Source: Rhizobium sp. FKL33 (GTDB taxonomy: Bacteria; Pseudomonadota; Alphaproteobacteria; Rhizobiales; Rhizobiaceae). Taken from it: a stretch of DNA of 64,000 bases. The notes under the pieces were generated by a model, which had not been told where the DNA came from, searched no databases, and saw only the letters and a list, made by a program, of their open reading frames with translations. Below, piece by piece: positions 41,544-48,402 of the stretch. The DNA lies in contig NZ_STFX01000007.1 in the NCBI RefSeq assembly GCF_005222915.1, positions 1 through 64,000 on the forward strand. The letters run 5' to 3'. The position numbers and the translations under genes are program-made. Positions within the stretch are counted from its first letter, which is position 1; each line of letters begins with the position of its first letter.

Positions 41544-41846
41544 ATGGCGGACCGCATCATCGTCTACTGGCGCGACATCCCCGCGCAGGTGATCATCAAG
41601 AAGGGACGGCAGAACGCCAAGCGCGAATTGTCGCTGCGCTTCACGGAGGCGATCGACATGTGCGCCATGCGCACCGGCGCCGCAGAGACGGACGATTACC
41701 TTGCCGAGTGGCGCAAGGCCGACCCCGTTTCGGTCTCAGACGATCTCGAAGCCGAGGCCGACAAGGCCGCCGCCGAGCTCGAAGCCGCTTATGACCGCGA
41801 TCGTCTCGTAGCGCTGGTGAAAGCCGGCGGTCGCGAACAGAACTAA
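41544..41846 (+). CDS. small 'virulence factor'-domain protein of the C1 cluster
   Basis: A 100-residue protein resembling the small 'virulence factor' domain family: RIIVYWRDIPAQVIIKKGRQNAKRELSLRFTEAIDMCAMRTGAAETDDYLAEWRKADPVSV. The name is historical and says nothing firm about its role. Here it is the first gene of a run with the MTHFR-like protein and methyl-THF methyltransferase, starting 29 bases before the former, with a GGAGAA ribosome site. It has no signal peptide. It could be an assembly or regulatory factor for corrinoid methyl transfer, by position only. Confidence 0.78.
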   Translation: MADRIIVYWRDIPAQVIIKKGRQNAKRELSLRFTEAIDMCAMRTGAAETDDYLAEWRKADPVSVSDDLEAEADKAAAELEAAYDRDRLVALVKAGGREQN

Positions 41847-41875
41847 TCCAGGCCCCGCACGCAAGGACCCCATCC

Positions 41876-42745
41876 ATGTCCAGAATACCCGCTTCCATCG
41901 AAGTCGCCCCCAAGCAGGCGATCGAATCCGCCGACCTGCCGGGCCTGTTTCCCGCCGGAAGCCGCGTCTACATCACCGATATCGGCACCGACACCACCGA
42001 CACGCTGGTCGCCGCCGCCCGCCGCGTCACGTCCCTCGGCTACACCGCCGTGCCGCATTTCGCCTCGCGCCGCCTGTCCACCAAGACCGCGCTCGAAGAA
42101 CGCATCAAGCGCACCGTCGGCGAAGCCGGCGTCAAGGACGTTCTGATCATCGGCGGCGGCCTCGATAAGCAGGCCGGTGAATTCGGCTCCACCATGCAGG
42201 TGCTCGAAACCGGCTTCTTCGACCAGAACGGCATTCTCGACATTGCGGTCGCCGGTCACCCCGAAGGTTCGCCGGACTTTTCCGAAGCCGTGGCGCTCGA
42301 AGCTCTCAAGCTCAAGCAGGCGTTCGCAGAGCGCACCGGCGCGCGCGTGCGCATCGTCACCCAGTTCGGCTTCGACGCCAAGAAGTTCATCGCCTGGGCT
42401 GACGGCCTGAAGGCCGCTGGCGTCGACCTGCCGGTTCATCTCGGCGTCGCGGGCCCGGCCAAGATCACCACGCTGATCAAATACGCGGCCATGTGCGGCG
42501 TCGGCAATTCGATCTCCTTCCTCAAGAAGAACGCGATGTCGCTGACCGCGCTCGCCACCAGCCACTCGCCGGAAGATGTGGTCGGCCCGATCGAAAAGCA
42601 CTTCCTCGCCAACCCCGACTCTGCCATCAAGCAGATCCACGTTTTCCCCTTCGGCGGCCTCAAGAAGTCTGCGGAATGGCTTGTCGAGCGTGGCTCTTGG
42701 GATATGAACTCTTCCGCTGCCGTTTCGGCGCGCGCCGCATCTTAA
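41876..42745 (+). CDS. methylenetetrahydrofolate reductase-like protein
   Basis: A 289-residue TIM-barrel protein of the MetF class, but divergent from the housekeeping enzyme. Characteristic pieces are VYITDIGTDTTDTLVAAARRVTSLGYTAVPHFASRRL, VLIIGGGLDKQAGEFGSTMQVLETGFFDQNGILDIAVAGHPEGSPDF and RIVTQFGFDAKKFIAWADGLKAAGVDLPVHLGVAGPAKITTL. MetF enzymes interconvert methyl-THF and methylene-THF with FAD. In this cluster the methyl group arrives on THF from a corrinoid, so it most likely runs in the oxidative direction. It lies 30 bases after the small protein and 19 bases before the methyltransferase. Confidence 0.87.
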   Translation: MSRIPASIEVAPKQAIESADLPGLFPAGSRVYITDIGTDTTDTLVAAARRVTSLGYTAVPHFASRRLSTKTALEERIKRTVGEAGVKDVLIIGGGLDKQAGEFGSTMQVLETGFFDQNGILDIAVAGHPEGSPDFSEAVALEALKLKQAFAERTGARVRIVTQFGFDAKKFIAWADGLKAAGVDLPVHLGVAGPAKITTLIKYAAMCGVGNSISFLKKNAMSLTALATSHSPEDVVGPIEKHFLANPDSAIKQIHVFPFGGLKKSAEWLVERGSWDMNSSAAVSARAAS

Positions 42746-42764
42746 TTTCGAGGATCAGACGGAC

Positions 42765-43733
42765 ATGACCCGCACCATCGTTGCTTCCGCCACCAAGGAA
42801 ATCATCATCGGTTTCGACCAGCCCTTCTGCGTCATCGGCGAGCGCATCAACCCGACCGGCCGCAAGAAGCTGGCCGCCGAAATGCAGGCCGGCAATTTCG
42901 AAACCGTCATCAAGGACGCGCTCGAACAGGTCGCCGCCGGCGCCACCATGCTGGACATCAATGCCGGCGTGACCTCGGTCAACCCGAACGAAACCGAGCC
43001 GGGCCTGCTGATCCAGACGCTCGAAATCGTCCAGGGCCTGGTCGATGTGCCGCTCGCCATCGACAGCTCGGTGACCGCCGCCATCGAAGCCGGCCTCAAG
43101 GTCGCCAAGGGCCGTCCGCTGGTCAATTCCGTCACCGGCGAGGAAGAAAAGCTCGAAGCCATCCTGCCGCTCTGCGCCAAGTACAACGTCCCCGTCGTCG
43201 CGATCTCCAACGACGAAACAGGCATTTCACAGGATCCGGACGTCCGCTTCGCCGTCGCAAAGAAGATCGTCGAACGCGCCGCCGATTACGGCATCAAGCC
43301 CTATGACATCGTCGTCGACCCGCTGGTGATGCCGATCGGCGCCGTCGGCTCGGCCGGCCTCCAGGTCTTCGCGCTCGTGCGTCGCCTGCGCGAAGAGCTC
43401 AAGGTCAACACGACCTGCGGCCTCTCCAACATCTCCTTCGGCCTGCCGCATCGCCATGGCATCAATGCCGGCTTCATCCCGATGGTCATCGGCGCCGGCA
43501 TGACGTCCGCGATCATGAACCCCTGCCGCCCGGCCGAAATGGAAGCCGTGCGCGCCGCCAACGTTCTCAACGGCACCGACGAGAACTGCTACAACTGGAT
43601 CAAGACCTATCGCGACTACAAGCCTGCCGAAGGCGGCGCAGCGCCTGCTCCGTCGCCGGCGTCGGCCTCGACCGGCGGCGGTCGTCGCGGCGGCCGCGCC
43701 GCTCGCGTGGGCGCAGGCGCGCCGACGGAATAA
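42765..43733 (+). CDS. methyl-THF:corrinoid methyltransferase (pterin-binding)
   Basis: A 322-residue protein with a pterin-binding (dihydropteroate synthase-like) barrel: FCVIGERINPTGRKKLAAEM (residues about 22-41), AGATMLDINAGVTSVNPNETE, PLAIDSSVTAAIEAGL, LVNSVTGEEEKLEAI, DIVVDPLVMPIG and NTTCGLSNISFGLPHRHGINAGFI. The order matches AcsE/MtgA/MtvA-type enzymes that transfer methyl groups between a corrinoid protein and THF. It ends with an Ala/Pro linker and a Gly/Arg-rich tail (GGGRRGGRAARVGAG). It would move the methyl from the corrinoid protein to THF. A terminator follows. Confidence 0.9.
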   Translation: MTRTIVASATKEIIIGFDQPFCVIGERINPTGRKKLAAEMQAGNFETVIKDALEQVAAGATMLDINAGVTSVNPNETEPGLLIQTLEIVQGLVDVPLAIDSSVTAAIEAGLKVAKGRPLVNSVTGEEEKLEAILPLCAKYNVPVVAISNDETGISQDPDVRFAVAKKIVERAADYGIKPYDIVVDPLVMPIGAVGSAGLQVFALVRRLREELKVNTTCGLSNISFGLPHRHGINAGFIPMVIGAGMTSAIMNPCRPAEMEAVRAANVLNGTDENCYNWIKTYRDYKPAEGGAAPAPSPASASTGGGRRGGRAARVGAGAPTE

Positions 43734-43757
43734 GCGTTAGGCCTCCGACTTTTGGAA

Positions 43758-43793
43758 AGCCCGGTTGCGAAAGCGCCGGGCTCCTTTATTTCC
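43758..43793 (+). terminator. terminator after the methyltransferase operon
   Basis: AGCCCGG (43758-43764) pairs with CCGGGCT (43776-43782), followed by CCTTTATTT. Confidence 0.8.
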
Positions 43794-43820
43794 GCTCGGC
43801 GAAAGCCTAAAATCTTGCCT

Positions 43821-44084
43821 ATGAACGACGGGATTGAAAGAAAGCCGCTGCCAGACTTCGCATCTGACGAGGACGCGGAGGATTTTGTCGATTATGCGGA
43901 TCTCTCGGATTATGATCTTTCCGATTTCAAGACGATGCGCTTTTGCTTTGCGCCATCAGAGGAGACGGTGACCCTCCGGCTACCGGCGCCTCTATTGGCG
44001 GCGCTCAAGGCCAAGGCTGACAGCACTGGTCTGTCCTACGATCGACTGGTCGAGCAAGCGCTTTCTGCAGCCCTTCAGGACTGA
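43821..44084 (+). CDS. orphan BrnA/CopG-type antitoxin
   Basis: An 87-residue protein: an acidic N-terminus (LPDFASDEDAEDFVDYADLSDYDLSDFKTMRF) followed by a ribbon-helix-helix type C-terminus (TVTLRLPAPLLAALKAKADSTGLSYDRLVEQALSAAL). This arrangement is that of BrnA/CopG antitoxins. The partner BrnT toxin should lie just upstream, but that space holds only the terminator of the methyltransferase operon. It is thus an orphan. No clear ribosome site is visible; an upstream codon at 43752 would place the start inside the terminator. Confidence 0.7.
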   Translation: MNDGIERKPLPDFASDEDAEDFVDYADLSDYDLSDFKTMRFCFAPSEETVTLRLPAPLLAALKAKADSTGLSYDRLVEQALSAALQD

Positions 44085-44254
44085 TTGGCTCCGACACGCG
44101 CAACGCCACGCCAATACCTCACTCAACCGCCACCAATTTTCCGCCCGGTGATCTTTTCATGTCGGGAATAGACAACTATCACTGCCGCGTCGCGGGCATG
44201 CTGCCGTGACCCAGCCCTCAATCCCCGTCCCTTGAAGACGCCGGAAAGAAGATC

Positions 44255-46294
44255 ATGACAGACGCATTCGAAAAAGATCCCCTCGTCCTCTTCATGCCCT
44301 CGGGTAAGCGCGGCCGGTTCCCGGTCGGCACGCCGGTTCTCGAGGCGGCGCGACAATTGGGTGTCTATGTCGAAAGCGTCTGCGGCGGACGCGCCACCTG
44401 CGGCCGCTGCCAGGTCGAGGTGCAGGAAGGCAATTTCGCCAAGCACGGCATCACCTCCTCCAACGATCACATCTCTCCCGTCGGCCCCAAGGAAGAACGC
44501 TACGACCGCGTCCGCGGCCTGCCGGAAGGACGCCGTCTCTCCTGTTCCGCAACCATCCAGGGCGATCTCGTCATCGACGTGCCGCAGGACACCGTGGTCA
44601 ATGCGCAGGTGGTGCGCAAGGCGGCGAGCGACCGCGTCATCGAGCGCAACGCCGCCGTCCAGCTCTGTTATGTCGAGGTGGAGCAGCCCGACATGCACAA
44701 GCCGCTCGGCGATCTCGACCGCCTGAAGGCCGTGCTCGAGAAGGATTGGGGCTGGAAGGATCTCTTGATCGCGCCCCACCTTATTCCGCAGATCCAGTCG
44801 ATCCTGCGCAAGGGTGAATGGGGCGTCACCGCCGCCATCCATCGCGACATGGATTCCTCGCGCCCCTTCATCGTCGGCCTGTGGCCGGGCCTCAAGAATG
44901 AGGCCTATGGAATCGCCTGCGATATCGGCTCGACCACCATCGCCATGCATCTTGTGTCGCTGCTGTCTGGCCGCATCGTCGGCTCCTCCGGCGCCTCCAA
45001 TCCACAGATCCGCTTCGGCGAGGATCTGATGAGTCGCGTCTCCTATGTGATGATGAACCCCGATGGCCGCGAAGCCATGACCAAGGCGGTGCGCGAAGCG
45101 GTCAACGGGCTGATCGGCAAGGTCTGCGAAGAAGGCGGCGTCGACCGTCACGACATTCTCGATTCCGTCTTCGTCGCCAATCCGATCATGCATCACCTGT
45201 TCCTCGGCATCGATCCGACCGAACTCGGACAGGCGCCCTTTGCGCTGGCGGTGTCAGGCGCGTTGCAATACTGGGCCTATGACGTGGAGATCGACGTTAA
45301 TCGCGGCGCGCGGCTCTATATGCTGCCCTGCATCGCCGGCCATGTCGGCGCCGACGCCGCCGGCGCGACGCTGTCGGAAGGCCCCTATCGCCAGGACAAG
45401 ATGATGTTGCTGGTCGATGTCGGCACCAATGCCGAAATCGTGCTCGGCAACAGCCAGCGCGTCGTCGCCGCCTCGTCTCCAACGGGCCCGGCTTTCGAAG
45501 GCGCGGAAATCTCCTGCGGCCAGCGCGCCGCCCCCGGCGCCATCGAGCGCGTCCGCATCGATCCCGTCACGCTGGAGCCGAAATACCGCGTCATCGGCGT
45601 CGACAAATGGTCGGATGAAGAGGGCTTCGAGGAGGACGCGGCGAAAATCGGCGTCACCGGCATCTGCGGCTCGGCCATTATCGAGGTCGTGGCGGAAATG
45701 TACCTCTCCGGCGTCATTTCCGAAGACGGCGTCGTCGACGGCGCCATGGCGGAAAAGAGCCATCGCATCATCGCCAATGGCCGCACCTTCTCCTATCTGC
45801 TGCGCGACGGCGAGCCGAAAATCACCGTGACGCAGAACGACATCCGCGCCATCCAGCTCGCCAAGGCCGCCCTCTATGCCGGCATCAAGCTGTTGATGGA
45901 AAAGCAGGCCGTCGACAAGGTCGACACGATCCGCTTCGCCGGCGCCTTCGGCTCGTTCATCGATCCGAAATACGCCATGGTTCTGGGCCTGATCCCGGAT
46001 TGCGAACTCGCCGAAGTCAAGGCGGTCGGCAACGCCGCCGGCACCGGCGCGCTGATGGCGCTGCTCAACCGCGATCATCGCCGCGAGATCGAGGCGACCG
46101 TCAAGAAGATCGAGAAGATCGAGACCGCGCTCGAGCCGCATTTCCAGCAGTTGTTCATCGACGCCATGGCCATGCCCAACAAGGTCGATCCCTTCCCGGA
46201 ACTCGCCAAGGTCGTCACCCTGCCCGAGCGCAAGGTGATCACGGCAGGCGGCGACGAAGGCGGCGGTCGCAGACGTCGGCGCGAGCGCGGCTGA
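44255..46294 (+). CDS. ASKHA-type corrinoid reductive activator with 2Fe-2S domain
   Basis: A 679-residue protein. The N-terminus is a plant-type ferredoxin domain (SVCGGRATCGRCQVEVQEG with Cys at about residues 43, 49 and 52, and a fourth Cys in LSCSATIQ near 92). It is followed by a DUF4445/RamA-like ASKHA domain (AYGIACDIGSTTIAMHLVSLLSGRIVGSSGASNPQIRFGEDLMSRV; LLVDVGTNAEIVLGN; FAGAFGSFIDPKYAMVLGLIP). Such proteins use ATP and an electron donor to reduce inactive Co(II) corrinoid to Co(I). The C-terminus is a Gly/Arg run (GGGRRRRRERG). It is the fitting repair partner for the corrinoid protein at 38.9 kb. A GGAAAG ribosome site precedes the ATG. Confidence 0.9.
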   Translation: MTDAFEKDPLVLFMPSGKRGRFPVGTPVLEAARQLGVYVESVCGGRATCGRCQVEVQEGNFAKHGITSSNDHISPVGPKEERYDRVRGLPEGRRLSCSATIQGDLVIDVPQDTVVNAQVVRKAASDRVIERNAAVQLCYVEVEQPDMHKPLGDLDRLKAVLEKDWGWKDLLIAPHLIPQIQSILRKGEWGVTAAIHRDMDSSRPFIVGLWPGLKNEAYGIACDIGSTTIAMHLVSLLSGRIVGSSGASNPQIRFGEDLMSRVSYVMMNPDGREAMTKAVREAVNGLIGKVCEEGGVDRHDILDSVFVANPIMHHLFLGIDPTELGQAPFALAVSGALQYWAYDVEIDVNRGARLYMLPCIAGHVGADAAGATLSEGPYRQDKMMLLVDVGTNAEIVLGNSQRVVAASSPTGPAFEGAEISCGQRAAPGAIERVRIDPVTLEPKYRVIGVDKWSDEEGFEEDAAKIGVTGICGSAIIEVVAEMYLSGVISEDGVVDGAMAEKSHRIIANGRTFSYLLRDGEPKITVTQNDIRAIQLAKAALYAGIKLLMEKQAVDKVDTIRFAGAFGSFIDPKYAMVLGLIPDCELAEVKAVGNAAGTGALMALLNRDHRREIEATVKKIEKIETALEPHFQQLFIDAMAMPNKVDPFPELAKVVTLPERKVITAGGDEGGGRRRRRERG

Positions 46295-46326
46295 GGCTGA
46301 AGATTGCGCCGCGCGCGCCCGAATGT

Positions 46327-46782
46327 TTAGTTCCGCGCGTCGCGATCGGCATCGAGGAATTTTCGCAACTCCTCCAGATGAGGAAGCAGGCGGACAACAT
46401 GTTCATGTGGGAAGCCGTCGGCGATCCGCGCGATATCGGGAGCGAAGGAGTCGATGATCCGCTGGCGCAGTGTTCGGCCGCTGTCGGTAATGTAGACCAG
46501 TTTCGACCGCCCATCCTGCGGGTTCTTGCGAACCTCGATCAAGCCCTCGCGTTCCAGAACGCTCAGTGAATGCGTCATGGAGTTCTTGGGAACCTGGAAG
46601 GCCTGAGCGATGGCGAGAGGCGTTCGGCCATCTCCGACCCGCACCAGATGGTTCAACACCGTGAACTGTGCGGCCACGAAGCCCGGAGGCAGCCGGGCTT
46701 CAAGCATGGTGCGCGACAACTGTTCAATAATTCCTATCTCGTTGAAGAGCCGAAAATAGTCGGACATTACGCTTTCATGCAT
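46327..46782 (-). CDS. MarR-family regulator
   Basis: A 151-residue MarR protein: LFNEIGIIEQLSRTMLEARLPPGFVAAQFTVLNHLVRVGDGRTPLAIAQAFQVPKNSMTHSLSVLEREGLIEVRKNPQDGRSKLVYITDSGR contains the winged helix (about residues 55-115). Its start overlaps the end of the nitroreductase-like gene by 8 bases, so the two are one operon. The palindrome just upstream of that operon is the expected operator, giving autoregulation. The ligand is unknown. Confidence 0.88.
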   Translation of the reverse strand: MHESVMSDYFRLFNEIGIIEQLSRTMLEARLPPGFVAAQFTVLNHLVRVGDGRTPLAIAQAFQVPKNSMTHSLSVLEREGLIEVRKNPQDGRSKLVYITDSGRTLRQRIIDSFAPDIARIADGFPHEHVVRLLPHLEELRKFLDADRDARN

Positions 46783-47923
46783 TCATGATCCTGCTTTCCA
46801 AAGGCCATCGCGGGCTTGGCCCCACCACCGGACCATAGCCGATGCGCGCCAACATTTGAACCGTGCCTCCATTGGGCGCGAGACGTTCATGCGCCTGGCG
46901 GAAAGGTCCGGCCATTTCCGGAAACTCCTGCAGGGCTTGGCTCAAAGGCTGAATTCCCAAACCAAAACTCGTCGCCGCCAGATTCACCCGCAGCCAATCT
47001 GCACCTGTGGCGATCTGCGTTTGGCGACTGTTGTCGTTCGTCACCAGCCAGACATGGCCCATGGCGGTATCGGTGTTCGCAAAAATCGCCTCCATGCCCG
47101 ACTTGTAGGCGAGACTCGTGGGATCACCGGCCATTTCTCGGGTGAACAGCCCGGTCATATGGAGCGTTTCGAAAAGGGGCCCGGAGAAATCGATGCCGTC
47201 CGGGTTCGCATCCACTTCGCGCCTGCCGATGCGGAACAGATTGACGCTCTCCTGAAAAGTTTGGGGCGTTTCGACCTCGATCCGCAACGCCTCATGGGTC
47301 AACGCGCGCCATTTGAGCACTTCCACCAGATCCACGACGCCGCCGAACCGTGCGCCGTTGCGGACGACAATTGCGATCTGGTCGAGTGTTTCGACCGCGA
47401 CAGGCTTACTGACGTCGAATGGCTCCTTGTTGGACCGCCGAACGGACGCCTGCGCGAACAGCGGATCTTTCGCCACCGCGGGATCCTCCGCCAGCGTTAT
47501 GCGGGCCACGGGACGTTGGTCCAGGCCCGCGTCATTGCTGCCTTGCGGGAAGAGCGCCGTCTCGGCGCGATAGCCCTCTTCGGCAGCCGCCATGCGAAGA
47601 AGTTCGAGAAAGCAGCCGAGACCGATGGTGATCTGTCGGTTCAACGGGTCCGTTTGCGGCAGCATCCGCTCGCGGTCGGCATACAAGGTGATGACGCCCG
47701 CCTCCGAAAGATCCGCCAACCAGGGCTGGCGATTATGCGGATTCGGCGCAAGCAGGGCCCAGGACAAGGCGCGCATGCGCGGATCGGCATAGCTGCCTGC
47801 GCGTTCCCAGGGAAGATAGGCGGTGTGCGGGCTGCGTGTCGCCGCATAGCCGAAGGCGCCGACCGCTGCCAGGACAACCCCTCCACCCGCGAGGAAGATC
47901 ATATTACGTCGTGTCGTATTCAT
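46775..47923 (-). CDS. nitroreductase/Acg-family oxidoreductase with Tat-like N-terminus
   Basis: A 382-residue protein. TTRRNMIFLAGGGVVLAAVGAFGYAATR (residues 3-30) is a twin-arginine signal or anchor. The body has ALLAPNPHNRQPWLADL (about 56-72), the nitroreductase flavin-binding start, and late SFGLGIQPLSQALQEFPEM, as in Acg-like putative FMN-binding oxidoreductases. The ATG at 47923 is chosen because GGAG lies six bases before it; two in-frame ATGs precede it closely. It is co-transcribed with the MarR regulator. The substrate may be a quinone or nitro compound, but this is only a family-level guess. Confidence 0.82.
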   Translation of the reverse strand: MNTTRRNMIFLAGGGVVLAAVGAFGYAATRSPHTAYLPWERAGSYADPRMRALSWALLAPNPHNRQPWLADLSEAGVITLYADRERMLPQTDPLNRQITIGLGCFLELLRMAAAEEGYRAETALFPQGSNDAGLDQRPVARITLAEDPAVAKDPLFAQASVRRSNKEPFDVSKPVAVETLDQIAIVVRNGARFGGVVDLVEVLKWRALTHEALRIEVETPQTFQESVNLFRIGRREVDANPDGIDFSGPLFETLHMTGLFTREMAGDPTSLAYKSGMEAIFANTDTAMGHVWLVTNDNSRQTQIATGADWLRVNLAATSFGLGIQPLSQALQEFPEMAGPFRQAHERLAPNGGTVQMLARIGYGPVVGPSPRWPLESRIMNA

Positions 47924-47946
47924 CGCCATCTCCATAGTTCGACAAT

Positions 47947-47960
47947 GAACTATATAGTTC
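47947..47960. promoter_or_regulatory. putative MarR operator
   Basis: GAACTATATAGTTC is a perfect 14-base palindrome 24 bases before the start of the oxidoreductase-MarR operon. A further CTATACAGAAC lies directly upstream. Position and symmetry fit an autoregulated MarR operator. Confidence 0.7.
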
Positions 47961-48402
47961 TATACAGAACCAAATGCAAGAGGCGGCCGGCTTTAGCGAC
48001 CCGATGCGATCGGGACCTCGAAACCGGACTGAACATCGAAGACGCCACCGATCCCGCAGAGACACGCATTCGAGCGAGAAAAAGCGGAATGGAAGCCGGC
48101 GCATGTGAGATCGCCGCGGAAATAGATGGAGGAAAAGAGGACGGCCGGCGTGGTCTCGCGGCAGCCGCCTGACGTCAATCAGCAGCCCGACCCCGTTCTA
48201 AAGATAACGGCAGTCGCATCCCGCGCGCCTTGTGACAGATGCATGACGCGCCGTCCAGCCTCAATCGCGCACGGACGCCCGAGGCCCTGATCCCGCGCCG
48301 CCAAGCGCTACCGGCGACGCGCTCAAGCCGGTTATGACCGAACGAAAAACTCCCCGGCCAGACGGACGGGGAGTGGCGTCAATTCCATCACACGCTTGCG
48401 TT
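47961..48402. other. intergenic region without a gene
   Basis: Between the oxidoreductase promoter and the RTX gene end there is no convincing coding or RNA signal. Its right part holds the RTX terminator. Confidence 0.5.
48344..48373 (-). terminator. terminator of the RTX gene
   Basis: Read on the minus strand, CTCCCCG (48373-48367) pairs with CGGGGAG (48356-48350) and is followed by TTTTTCG. Confidence 0.85.
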
